From Sphaerosporella brunnea (lineage: Eukaryota > Ascomycota > Pezizomycetes > Pezizales > Pyronemataceae), in contig VXIS01000010.1 of NCBI GenBank assembly GCA_008704415.1, forward strand, positions 248,001-312,000: a DNA stretch of 64,000 nt, in the 5' to 3' direction. A program made the translations under genes and the position numbers. Below the pieces are notes generated by a model, which had not been told where the DNA came from, ran no database searches, and saw only the letters and a program-made list of their open reading frames with translations. Below are positions 44,151 through 55,826 of this stretch, one piece after another. Within the stretch, counting starts at the first letter, position 1, and every line of letters starts with the position of its first letter.

Positions 44151-47100
44151 AGGCACGCATACGCAATTTCCATCAACCCCTGCTTACTTGAGCTCTTCGT
44201 CACTGCGGGATAGGCGACTTTGGTAATTTCAATCTACTCATCAAGGTCTGTTCTTCTTCTGTCCGTTCGGTTGAATCCTGTTTCCCTAGTCGCAGGGACC
44301 ACTTCGGACGATACAAGTCTTTGCTTCGGTTAGTGCAACACCGCCAGCTACCGTTCTGCGGACGCATCATGTTGTTGACGTAAGATGCCAGTGGATGATT
44401 GAACAGGGTGTCCCAGGGTGACCCCCAGACACCTGTGTACCTTTACTACCATGCCGCTTAATCGACGTTTCATAACCCCCATAGCCTGGCGCTTGTTTAA
44501 CGTGCGGGATTCGATCAGCGCGGATCTAATGAGAGCTGTCGGGTCCCTGATTGTGAGCGGGAACGAGGGGGAGGAGGAGTTGGACCAGATTCGGTGTCAC
44601 TCGCGGCAAGTCAGGCACCGCGTCAACTCCTGTCTGCCGCATCTGCCGCCGTTAGTGTTCATTGCCGTCGATCACCGACAGAGTACTAGGTTTTAGAGAG
44701 AGTTTTTGCACACGTTAAACGTGCTCTACATTTACTTGACACGCCAACATTGGCATCACTACCTATATTGGAACCCGGGTAACAATCATGTCGTCGGTGT
44801 ACGGCGGCACTGATGCACCTGGCATTGGGTTTTAATTTATGGAGCTTGCAGCCAATTTGGCTTGGGCCTGCAGCTAAACGGTCTATCGGCCGGTGCAGGC
44901 CAGCCAAGCACAACTATCGTCGCCCGTTCCCAATCTCTCCGCGCACTTGCGGCGTGGTTTCTACGTGGAGGCCTCGCTGGGATCAGGAAGGGTCATTTCT
45001 CCACCGAACGTGCATTCAGGAGAAGAGCTACAGTCAACTTCTTTTGCACGGTGCATCTGCTGGTACTAGACCAGCTCGTCAATCGGAGTCCTGCAGTAGT
45101 CGACCCTTCAAAATCCAAGCGGCTATGGCGCAGCCGCAGACCAAACCCATGTCGCAACATCTTCAGAGTTTAAGGGCAATAGAAGCAAGCAGGGATCACG
45201 ACAGGACCGGAAACACGATTGTCATGACGCGTCAGCCTCAGCTGCACCACCGCAGTCCCACACTGCGCCATTGAGCATCTGTGGCGCAGCAGCCCGATTG
45301 CACGCCGCAAAGGTCGTCACTGATGAAGTCCCAGCACCCGCAGCACCCAGCGTGTCAACGTGAAACCAATTGACCTCCCACATATCTTGTCGCGATATGC
45401 CTCCGGGCACAGCGTTGATGTGGCGCTGTGCTGGTGCGTGCGGCACTGTTTTACTAGCTATGAATTTGATACTATATACCGAGTGAACGTGGATTGTACT
45501 GCCGCTGGCCTGTGGTAGTGAGATGTTGCCAGTCTTCAGCGATCGATCCGCGTGGGACTGCACCGCGGCTACCTCGGATATGACATCAATAATCTCCAAT
45601 AACGTTCTATCCTGCAACGTCAGGCAGTGTGGGCCCCGATGCAGAGACAAAGATTTCCATGCATTGATCGATATATTCAAGAACATGGCAGCCATGCGTC
45701 GTGTTGACTATGGCGATCAACTGGAAGTAAACACGGAAAGGATAATCATAGGTAGGGATGATCTGTGAGCAGTGCAATACCCTCAACAAGGCGACCATTG
45801 CAGGGGAAAGATTGCGAGTCCATCCGCCAGTGGAATACCGCCGTCGCCTTCCTGTGACGGATCTGTTGCTGCCGTCTTCATCAGCAGAAGCCCGCAATAT
45901 AGCTCTGCGGCGGTCGAGAGGCATGAATATCTGCCCGCCGTGTGACCCCGCACCGACTCCATCGCACTTGGAGAGGATCATCACTCCGCACTAGTAACGC
46001 TAGCAATATTCTTGGTGCGGCCGGTAAGAATCGTGTTAGCGCTGACAGCAGCGTGCAGTGTGGAATTCCGAGTGATGATGGACTGCCACCTGCGCCGGCT
46101 TCCTATACGGTCCGAAAAAAACCCGTGATCAACCTCACCGTCGAAAGTAGCAGCGGTGCGTAGTTCTGCAGAACTTGCGGCGCGGTAGCGCACATTGAGA
46201 GCACACCTGAAGTGGTGCGTGGCGTGCACGTACTTATGCATATGAGATGTGCATGCAACAGTACTCCGTGTTGTGTCCCTCCTCCATATGCCCTCACATC
46301 CTGCCAACCAACATTTCACATGAAGGTCTCTGTCACGTCGTTACTGGAGCGTATAAGATGACTAGTTCGCGGAGGGTAACTGGCAAAGAATGACTGGGTC
46401 CTGGATAGGATACGAAGCCGTCCTCAGATGTATTGCCCAATTGGATGATGCGTTGGCGCACTTGCATGCTACTATGCTTCACGACATGACCGGAGCGTTT
46501 TTTTTTTTCGCAACGCCAGCTGCGAAACAATCTGGCCTGAAGAAACCGGACTCTGGGTTCAGCAAACATCGCCGCCGACTATGCTGCTGTGCGAATGCGT
46601 CAGTAACACTCAAGGGTAACGATAATCAATGCGCATTATATTCCTTTGATCTCTATACCTACTGGCAATTCTGTAAAACGCCAGTGGGTGTATTGCGCGA
46701 TCAGTATAGGCATCCATCCTTGATACCCTTTGTTCGAAGAAGTGCACCTCTCTGCATGCGCGTTCTCTATACTATCCTGACTGTTCCTATGGACGCAGTG
46801 GCGTACATTTCGTACCCCCTGTAACTATCCGTTACGGTTGGAGTCGGGACGTTTGTATTGCACCGTGCTTTTCGAAAGATACTCCGTCTCGGATGCTTTT
46901 CAACTGTTAACTTCATGCTGGCGGCTGCTGACGCGTGTTAATGGATATGTGGGGCATTGATGGACATCGGGCTTTCGCCTGAGCTCGTTTTGGGGCCGCC
47001 TTGATATGATCGGGGACGGGCAAGCTTTGCATTACCGAGATAGGTAACAACCATAGGCGGAGGATAAATGGGCTGCCGCAGACACACACAGTCGATGTAG

Positions 47101-49267
47101 GAGTAGGTAAGATCGTAGTTGGAGAAGAAGCTTCCGGAATGGGAGTTGTTGCCTGAGCGCTGTCGCCGACCAGATTTTGTTTTCCCTCGTGCCCCTCTGG
47201 GCCCAGCATCAGCCCGTGATTAACATTAGCAAACTATTGTGTTGCGCCCGGTGATCTGTCTTTGTTATTGATACCAGATGTTCCACCGGGGTTGGCGGAG
47301 TGAGAGGTTGTTGGTTGCCAGGTTTTGACGTAGGCAGCCAGTAGTCATTAACATGCAACTACGTCGTGTGGTTTCGGACTATAGGAAAGCTGATACTTAC
47401 ATTTTGGTGCGATGCTACGTAATTGTGTTATGATGTATGTGCCTTAGGACGTTGCGGGGTCAGGGCTACCATGTGTTGGGGCTCTGAGTGAGATTCCCAT
47501 TGCCATGGAGTACTGATAATTCGTGATATCAATAGCCGGCCTCCTATGATCTCAGACAGTGGGCTGCCTGCCCAAAACAGCCAGTGCGGCGATGTAATTG
47601 ACGAAGGCGAGGGCGGCATATGAAGCACAGCCATGACGTGAATGGGATCGACAGCCGCAACCCAACACACTCACAGGACACTCAGCCAGCGTATACGTCA
47701 TGAGAAAATGAGTGAAGCGCGTAGAGACCTGCATCCCATTTCGTCATACATATATGCTTACGAGAGTTGTCATCACCGCATACATGTTGTGTAAATGAGA
47801 TACTGTGGAAGCAAGCAATCACCATCGCGTTTGCCATAACAGCTTAAACTGCCATTTCCTTGCCCAGCCCAGCGGGACCGGCAGGCTTGCAGCCAATAAA
47901 CCCATGACCGGCTACCTTGGCAGCCCACCCATCCCATGACCTGGGGCCGGCCATTGCCAACACTGCCAGAGGTCGATATTTCACGCGCATCGCTCTGTAT
48001 ACCTTTCATATTAGTGGATACCTGGTGGCGATGGAGCGCTGCGCAGGATGAGAACTGCTTCCTGATTGATGTGACTGCCGCATACTCACAACGAATGATG
48101 ATATTTGTCAGCACGCACAACGTCTGCCACAGGTGTTCAACGCTGGTATAAACATGCCTGATGCGTGAGGGCACTGTGCACTCACTCAGTGCCGAGCATC
48201 ATTCCATCTCCAGTACGATGACAACGCATAGATACACCTCAAATAAGAGATGGAATTGTCACAATCTACGTGTTGCCTGCCTTTCATGCACAGCGGACTG
48301 GATGGCATTTCCGCAGTCAGTCCCGGCCGTCTGCACCGGACAGTGATGAACACTCTATGGCAGGCCGGCATGCTCTTATCGTTGCGGATTCGCGATCGGT
48401 CGTTTGTACACGACTGGTCCAGTGTATTCTGGGCTTCTTCCCTCCATTCTCTCTTATGATTCTGTCCTTTGCACTGACTGTTGCCGGTAATAGCCACGTC
48501 AGGCAAGATTCTCTGTGGGCTGGACGGGGCCGGGGACTCCAGCTATTTGCGACGCAGTAGATATGTATGGATGGCAGGTTTTTTGTTCGCCTTGTGGCCG
48601 GTTACCTGTCACGGCGCAGTCCTAGCAGTGAAAAGCAATGCCGCCCGCAGCGGCCTGTTCAGACGGCAGCACCCCACTGTGATCCACCGACCAACAGCAT
48701 TGCTGGGACTCTGTGCCTCTGTAGGCTGCTGCCAGCATCATTCCAGAAGCCTGGGGATGCCCGTGGAGGTGAAGTGAATTTCTGTTGCCTGTGTGCCGAC
48801 GCGCGCTTCTAAGTGGGGAGACCAGGAGGGTGGGGTGACGGCACATCGCAACGGAGTCTCGGAGAGCACATAACATCCGGGTCTTTGGTTGGCTATCGGT
48901 GGTCGCGGGAACACAAAGCAAGGGTGATGCTGAAAAGCTGTTCCGCAGTACAATCGTTGAATTGAGCGGTTGTAGGACGAAGCCATGAATGGCGACAACA
49001 TTGAGAGTCTCTCTATCACGGTACGTGATGTCTGCAAAACTGTTCGCATCCCGTCGTGGGATGGGCGTTTTATCCTACATTTACCTGAAGCACGTCAAAT
49101 GTGCAGCAAAGGCCGCTAGTGTGATACGTGATCGCACGTTGTTTTGAATGCACCAGAGTTTATAACAATCCGAGGAATGCGATCAAAACGCTGTTCTGTT
49201 TCCATTGATGTTGCTGCTCTGCCGAAGCCGCAATGGGGTACAGTGTAAACACAAACTGTCGGCCCAG
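44151..49267. other. No supportable gene
   Basis: Numerous overlapping frames under 160 codons. A minus-strand frame at 45222-45684 (from MAAMFLNISINAWKSL) is the most protein-like, but no domain, partner exon or homologous copy is visible. No inverted-repeat element or LTR was recognised. Confidence 0.4.
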
Positions 49268-50903
49268 TTATAGCCTCCCGGTCCGCTGAATCTTTTCCAA
49301 CAGTTGGCACGCCGTCCAGTTCCGGTAGGAGGTCATGCGAGGAGTGTCCCGGCGGTTCTTTCTCGGTTCCCTATCGACCCACATACAATCGAGGTCTGCA
49401 CCAGCGCGGACTAAGGCATCAACGAATGGCCTGAAATACTCTGGCGGAGTCGGCGCTCCCTCTTCGAATTCGGTAGGGGTCGCCGTCACACCCTCGGAAG
49501 TCAGAATCGCGAAGCACAACCTCTGGTCCCCCGCGAATCCTGCGGGGTTAGTTGGTGGGATATGCTCACCAACACCTCCATTAGAGATAGGAAATTGGGC
49601 TACTGCCTCGTCACTTATCATTCACCAGCGTGTCCCGCAGAGTGCTCCACCGCTCAGGCACCGTTGGAAGAAAGCCAGTCACGTTCTCTGGCATCCAAGA
49701 GAACAACTGGGTATTACCACTCATGACGAAGTTGACCCAACATTCCTTCTTCAGCTGCATCCCTGCCTCCAGCAGCAGCACCTGCATGTATCCTAAGCTG
49801 ATCGGAGTGGGGCCGATGGCCAGGCTGCTGATGATATCTTTGATTCCTTGATCCGCACCGAAAGGCATGCGCCGCATGAGAACCCGTAGGATCATCGCGG
49901 GAAGCCTCACTAACTCCTCATCCAACCTTTCCAGCCAGTGAACGTCACCTTCCGAGGGCACAACTCCCACGGCTGGGTACCTCTCGAGTATCTCCAATAC
50001 TCTCAAAACATTCTGTTGAGTCCTGCCGGGAAACCGGAAACCCGTGACCGCAACACAAAACGGCGTACAACGCCAGAATGCCGGTCGCAACCACTGGTTG
50101 TCGGAAAAAACCACATGCAGCGCCGCAGGCGCCTGCTGGCTGTACCAGTCAGTTACCCATCTGACGGCATCTGGCTGTGCGTACGGACAGGCATAATGGA
50201 TTGCCGTCGGATATCGGGTCAGAACTCCCTGTGCAAGTGCGGCCATGTCTATAAAGGACGTAATTCGCCCGAACAGTGCCTGCAAAACCCCAACTTTGCT
50301 CAACGCTGCCGCTGCTTTGAGAATCCCCACTCTATGGGCCCTGTCATCGTTGTCCCAGTCGTGTGGGGAGATGATCCGTCACGATGGACGCCACGATGCA
50401 AGCCTCTGCTCCCGCCAGTATTCCTCATCATACGTGTACATGTCGGACCTATGGAGGACTTCCACGTGTTCTGTTTCGATGCCGAAAACGAGGACATCCA
50501 GGATCCAGCATAAGCTCGTAATCGGAAAGCCTGTCAGAAGGGCGATAGTAAGGAGTCGTCGCTTTTCGTCAGAAAGACGAGGGATATAGTATGGCAACAA
50601 GATGTAGCTTGTGCAGTTGTCACTGGCGACCGCGAGCGCCATTGAAACCAAGTCTTCATCCGGGTAGCTTGATATTTGCAAGTGCAACTCTCCAGGGAGG
50701 CGCAAGAGTATGTTACTGGCTTTGCAGGTTGTTAGGTTCATCCTCTCCAAGCTTCAACTCAATGGTTGTATTTTTTGGTAGAGATATACATACCGGGACT
50801 TGTGCTGTGTCCTGTGGATGTACCAGGAGGGGTTGGCGGTGGATTCAAAGAAGCCGCCATATTCGATGTTGATGTTACTGCCGAAGTTGAAGATGGCAGC
50901 CAT
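49268..50903 (-). pseudogene. F-box/ankyrin-like gene, three exons, one nonsense codon
   Basis: Exon 1 is 50903-50794 (MAAIFNFGSNINIEYGGFFE). Intron 1, 50793-50716 (78 nt), has a GTATGT donor, a CCTAAC branch and a CCAG acceptor. Exon 2, 50715-49626, starts with the F-box-like LLRLPGELHLQISSYPDEDL and continues with ankyrin-like segments (LKAAAALSKVGVLQALFGR, TAIHYACPYAQPDAVRWV, LRVLEILERYPAVG). Intron 2, 49625-49523 (103 nt), has GTGAAT, CTAAC and CAG. Exon 3, 49522-49268, has FVDALVRAGADLD. The spliced length of 1455 nt is a whole number of codons (484 aa). The only defect is a TGA at 50379-50381 inside exon 2, explainable by CGA to TGA. F-box proteins recruit targets to SCF ubiquitin ligases. 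Confidence 0.7.
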
Positions 50904-51041
50904 GAAGATATTCGGGGTTTTTATAGGTAAAATTCGGTGGTCATGTGACCTACACACGTCCTGAAAGGGCCCAAACCTTGAATTCTTGGACCCCAGCGGG
51001 TGACGCAATTAGGGGGGGAACGCAAGGGTGCAAATTCTTCA

Positions 51042-51422
51042 GTTGAAGGTAGTGCTGTGGCACGGGTCGCGACAGGGCGGCGAACGCCTCAACGGACCCC
51101 GATCAGACCCGCCCCGCCCCGGCCGCCCCGTCGACAACCCGTCCACCTCGTCGGAAACCCGGCCACCCCGTATATCACATAATGACGGGTGTCTAACGGA
51201 GACGCCATGTTCTTGAATTCCACTGTCAGACGAACATCGTGTGTGCCAATTTGACGGGGAAGTGTACCGGCCCTCATCGCCCCACATACATCAGTCTCAC
51301 CTCGCCGCCGCACCGAGATTCCCCGTCGCACCGCGATACACCCCGCCCAACCCCGATTACCCCGCCGCGCCCTGCCCGTCCGCGCCCCGACCCGTCGCCC
51401 CGTGCACAGCACTAGTTGAAGG
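51042..51422. mobile_element. hAT-type MITE, family N2, with perfect 8-bp target duplication
   Basis: The element 51050-51414 has inverted ends TAGTGCTGTGGCACGGG and CCCCGTGCACAGCACTA, flanked by GTTGAAGG at 51042-51049 and 51415-51422. The interior consists of C-rich imperfect repeats (CCCCG, GTCG). The 8-bp duplication and TAG...CTA ends mark it as hAT-mobilised. Confidence 0.9.
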
Positions 51423-51878
51423 ATGCGTAAAAACTGTGATGTTGACGATAAAAACAATTGGTGCGCAGCCCAGGGGAGAAGAGGTCATGAATGACAACCC
51501 AGTATCCATGTGTTTCTGTACAGCGTTGCCCATAGCAAACCCTTTCGCCTTCAATATTTCGGTTACACAGGCCTCCCAAATTGTTGAATATGTGCTCTAT
51601 AACATTTGGTCGCACGGTACAGGCCGTTCTATTGCCAGACGAAATTGAAATGCCGGTTCCATTGTGATTATTCAATAAAGCCTTCTCCCGCCGGCGCAGA
51701 TCCGATCCTGAGAGCCACCGTGGGTGGTTCCAACACAGTTGTTTCCTCACTTGTACATGAAAGTGCGCTGGTTTATGAAAACCACGGATCGTTTTCTTTT
51801 CAAAAGGTGCTCACAACCGTGCCTCCTTCTGCAGAGGTAAAATCTGCAATCTTCAGAATAAAGCTGCAGCGCAAAACC

Positions 51879-52230
51879 TAAGGGCGCGTCTGGATACGCG
51901 TTAAATGGACGATTTCGTCCGTTAGCAGGGGTCCTTCCGTATGACTCAACTTCGGGGTGTTCGGAACGGACGACAGGCTCTGTTTCTGGAATGCAGTCGT
52001 CCGTTTGCTCCCTAACAAAGCGTCCAGAAAAAAAACTGTACCTTGCGAGGTACATTCCACGTCCGTTATACCCCACCTCACGCTGCAACTATGAACATTT
52101 TATTGTTTGGATACGCAGTTTGGTGTTTGGCAAAGGCGTCCGTTTGATACTTGCGTCCGTTTACCACTGGGGAACGGACGCTTGCGCCCAATGGATGAAA
52201 GGCCATCCGTCTTATCCAGACGCGCCCTAA
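51879..52230. mobile_element. Harbinger-like MITE with TAA target duplication
   Basis: The 15-bp perfect inverted repeats GGGCGCGTCTGGATA (51882-51896 and complement at 52213-52227) are flanked by TAA at 51879-51881 and 52228-52230. Three-base TAA/TTA duplications are the hallmark of PIF/Harbinger transposition. The 346-bp interior carries at least seven copies of the motif CGTCCGTT or its complement, likely transposase-binding sites, and no coding region. Confidence 0.85.
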
Positions 52231-53033
52231 GCTGCGAGGGAAGTAGCACTTCGCGTTAGGAGCTCAAAGCCTGATATGGTGAGGCACCACGGCGTTGAGA
52301 CGGCTGTAGGCGCAGGGGGACGGCCCTGGTGGACGCGGTGACCGGATGCCGACCAGCCGTCGGGCTGGAGATCCGCGCAATCCCTGGGGTGACATGATCC
52401 CTTCCAGCCGTACACCCAGAGGACCGTCGGAGCCCTGAGCCCGATGCCCTGCTCCAGCGGTTTGCGTATTTGTGAGATCTCGTGGGATCCCGATGGCCAC
52501 ATGCCTCGCCCCACTGAGGAACACGCTTTTATTGTTCAACGCGGGGCTCAACTCTACTTGAAAGGTTAATTACATTTGCAAAACGACACCAGATGAACCG
52601 CCCAAACGCAGTTCAAGTCAAACAGCGCAATTATTTAACGGAAACAGGCGGATCTTCGAGAGAAACAGCTCGATTGATTAAACCGTGTTTCCCACAACCC
52701 GCTAGTCAATTGGGAAACCAGGAGGCTTGACGTAACTCTCGCGGGGTGGTGCTATGTGTCGAGCACTTGGAGCTGGAGATTGTGCAACTCGAACAACAGT
52801 TGCGCCATTGCCCGGATTTGAACAACGACGGTGTTCATCTTTAATCAATATTTCATAAATCCAGTGTAGCGAGGACCCATTTTCGGTGTCATATATCGGA
52901 CGCTGCCCCCGCCCCCCCCCCCCCGCCGGGCAATCGGCGAAAATCAATCTCACAGCGATCCCCTAAACCACGCAGAGGGCATTCTCAACCTACCACCTTC
53001 ACTTCGTAGTGGACCAACCAACCATACTTCCAA
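52231..53033. other. No supportable gene; C13 homopolymer
   Basis: No frame or element is supportable. A run of 13 C lies at 52912-52924, a likely sequencing or assembly weak point. Confidence 0.5.
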
Positions 53034-53531
53034 CCAACTGTAAGATTATTACACTTACTATGGTTTCTTTTTTAAGTATTTCCTTACTAAAGATATAAAA
53101 ATACTTCACAGTAACGAGGGTATGATGTCAGTATTCTATGATTTTCTTTACCTTTCTTTGCCTTTCTCTGACTTTCTTTACTACGTCATTTTGGAACCTT
53201 CTAGCCTTCGCATGGCAGACTTTGTAGGTCTTATGACCATTCTTTCCTTGTTTACGAATTTGCGGCCAGACTGTTATAACATCATGTATTCGGCATCGTT
53301 GGCTATAAAAGCTGCAAGCTTTTCCTACATTCATTCTCTTCTCTTCTTTCCTTACGGCCTTTCGAGCAATCCAGATTGTATCTATTATCTGTCAATAAAT
53401 ACTGAGTTGATCAGTAACCTATTTTCGAGTATCCTCTTGGTATTTATCAAGTCTGATAGACAGAAGATTCTGAGTTTATTTGCATCTATGAAATAGTGGA
53501 TCTCATAAGCTCACAAAAAGGTTACACCAAC
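53034..53531 (+). repeat. Solo LTR, family B, with 5-bp target duplication
   Basis: The LTR 53039-53526 (488 bp) runs from TGTAAGATTATTACACTTAC to AAAAAGGTTACA, flanked by CCAAC at 53034-53038 and 53527-53531. It contains TATAAAAGCTGC and a CTTT-rich tract. The reverse-orientation relative is at 42942-43420. No internal region adjoins it, so it arose by LTR-LTR recombination. Confidence 0.88.
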
Positions 53532-53818
53532 CCTGCTTCCAACCAACCCTACTTCCAGTGTTCTCAATAGGCGGCCCAAAATGACCGTGCACTCATCGCG
53601 GCTGCCAAAATGGGCCGGCTGGGCTGACTATTTGACGACCACGGCTACGATTTCCGAGCTGGCTGGCTGTGGGCATGTAAATGTCGCGAATTGGTACAGG
53701 GTGATAACCAGTGAAGAAACAAAGATGTCCAGCTCCTGCCGACCACAGCCAGGCGGCCGCTCCTGCCGACCACAGCCAGGCGGCCGGGCTGCGAGGTGAA
53801 AAGCCATGCTGGCTTTTT

Positions 53819-54601
53819 GATCAGCCTTGTGATGGAAAAGAGCCGACCCGAGTCGAGCCGCGGTGTACGCTCCCGCAGGGTCTGCTCGAAGAGGGCGGAG
53901 GCTCGTCAAGCCGAGTCGAGCCTATAAAGCTCGAGCGAAAGCTCGAGCGGCCATATGATTTCCGATGCGCGAGCCGGCGGACGAGGAGGATGTCAAAAAC
54001 GGTCAGATTCGCGGTGCGTCTATATATTCAATACTGATATACAAGTACTCTAACCCGAATCGCGGCGCGCGCGGGTCCTCCGTTTCTCATTCTATATTCG
54101 ACAAATCAGATCCCCAATCAAAGTCTTCTTCCTGCTGCGCCTCCATTCCCTCACCCAAGGCCTGGCGCGCGCCCTCTGCCGGTGCCAGTGCGTCTCTGTT
54201 GCTCGCGGCAGTATATCTTCAGGTTGCGCGTGTTGGTCCTCTAACCCATAGAGTTCCCAATCGTCAACGGTTTTTTGATTGAGCCAACTTTTGAGCAGTA
54301 GAACCGCACTGCTGGATTGCTTAAGCAGACCGTTCCGCTTCTTGGCTATCACGTCTATGGAATTCAATAGCATTCTGTTGTTCAACTCGACCCGCAGTTA
54401 GTATGTTCGGCCCACCAACGGAATCTAGAGGGTTCCCCAGGCACCGGTCTCGAGCCCAACAGCTCGAGCTAAAACTCGGCTCGCGGGGCAACAGGATCGA
54501 GCCTGCTCGGCTCCCCAGTGGGTACGGCTCTGCTCTGGTCGGCTCGATGCTCGAGCTTTTTGCTCGAGCAGACTCGGCTCGTTTCCATCACTAGATCAGC
54601 C
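53819..54601 (-). mobile_element. hAT derivative (family N1) with perfect 8-bp target duplication
   Basis: The element 53827-54593 (767 bp) has ends TTGTGATGGAAAAGAGCCGA and TCGGCTCGTTTCCATCACTA, flanked by GATCAGCC at 53819-53826 and 54594-54601. The minus strand keeps a transposase C-terminus: AKKRNGLLKQSSSAVLLLKS with WLNQKTVDDWE, then in another frame FDWGSDLSNI and a stop. The N-terminus and catalytic domain are deleted. Subterminal GCTCGAGC palindromes recur near both ends. Confidence 0.9.
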
Positions 54602-54778
54602 CAAGGCAGCCCAACGCAGCCAGCCCGGATGGCTGGCTATTGAGAACACTGCCTACTTCCAACCAACCATAATTCCAACCAACACCACATACATCCAACC
54701 TGACTTCCAAACCAGCTCATTTCCAACTAACCTCACTTCGAACGAACATTACTTCTAACACAGACTACACCGCACCGA

Positions 54779-55783
54779 TTGCAATCAACAAGTAACGATG
54801 ACCGAGAATGCACCGTATGTCCACACATTGGAAACGAGACGAACCATGCCAGGCTCACCACCACATGTGCCTGCGTCAAGTGCACATGGACTACGTCATG
54901 GCGATTGAGTACGCGACGAAAAGTACCGGTTGGCTGGAGTGCGGCTGCAAGCAGCGCTTGAGGATTGGCGCAAGCTCCACGGACGTTGAAGTTGGCCAAG
55001 AGTTCCTTGGCAAGACAGTTAAGCAAGCGTTCGAAATCTGAGAGCGACGTCGATGACGATTTGCCCGCGGCGAATCATCCCGGTGAGGAGCCTCAGGCCG
55101 AGGTCGTCGAGCAAGCGAACAACTTCGACGATGTACGTGCTGAGCTGGAACCGGCGGATGAGGATCCCGAGGTCGTCGTGCAAGGCAACAACTTTGACCA
55201 TTTGCCCGCTGAGCACAAACCCGTGAATGAAGAGGCCAAGGTTGCCCAGCAAGCTGATGACTTCGACGGTTTGCCCGCTGAAGACGTCGAGCAAGACAAC
55301 AACTTCGACGATTCGCCCGCTGAGAACGAACTCGTGGATGAGGAGGTTGAGGTTGTCCAGCAAGCTGATGACTTCAACGTTTTGCCCGCTGAGGTCGTCG
55401 AGCAAGCCAACAACATCGACGATTTGCCCGCCGTGCAAGAGCTGTTGATTTCCGATCAGCAGGTTAGGTTTCGGCCCCAGTGTATGGCTGGCTCCCCGGG
55501 ATGGGTTCTAATGCTTCTATACTGCACATGTACTTAGTACTTAGTGCGGAGTACATGCGCTCCGCGATGCCAGATCTCCCGTCGAGACAGTGAATCCTCA
55601 CACTTTCATTTTGCTGAAGCCGCCGTACGCTGTGTGTAGTTCACTGCCGGAAACGTGGTCTCGATGCGTCGCGATCTGCGCAAGTCCTTTGACGATGGGG
55701 ATTTCGTCCTTGTCCCTAAGGATGGCGCATTCTGCATTCACTTCCTGAAGCCGACGCTCGACTTTGGCCCTGAATTCCGGTGA
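54779..55783 (+). pseudogene. HNH-like nuclease pseudogene with coding tandem repeats
   Basis: Three parts lie in order. A Cys/His-rich segment (ECTVCPHIGNETNHARL, then TTCACVKC) is followed by one TGA at about 54959. An acidic repeat region at 55078-55440 has units of 15 residues like EVVEQANNFDDLPAE. A final exon-like segment, 55640-55779, reads NVVSMRRDLRKSFDDGDFVL then HFLKPTLDFG, ending at a GTGAGT donor-like site. The last part resembles the N-x-L-R-x-D-L-H-x-x-F-D region of fungal HNH_2 proteins, though the usual His is Lys here. Gene borders and introns are uncertain. A hAT element begins 44 bp after the last segment. Confidence 0.4.
55078..55440 (+). repeat. In-frame acidic coding repeats
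   Basis: About six units of 45 bp or 66-69 bp encode variants of VVEQANNFDDLPAE, some followed by NELVDEEV. Unit lengths are multiples of three, so the frame is preserved, and substitutions are mostly conservative (Asp/Asn, Glu/Gln). This indicates selection on the protein at some time. Confidence 0.7.
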
Positions 55784-55826
55784 GTCCCTGCAGCTCAGAA
55801 TGCCCTGGACAGCTCAACGGGGGCAT

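Noticed and set aside
52912..52924. Run of 13 C as a functional element
   Set aside because: A simple homopolymer with no associated structure; more likely a sequencing weak point.
53122..53496. 124-codon frame inside the solo LTR
   Set aside because: It lies wholly within an LTR that has a target duplication and a promoter-like TATA; LTRs are noncoding.
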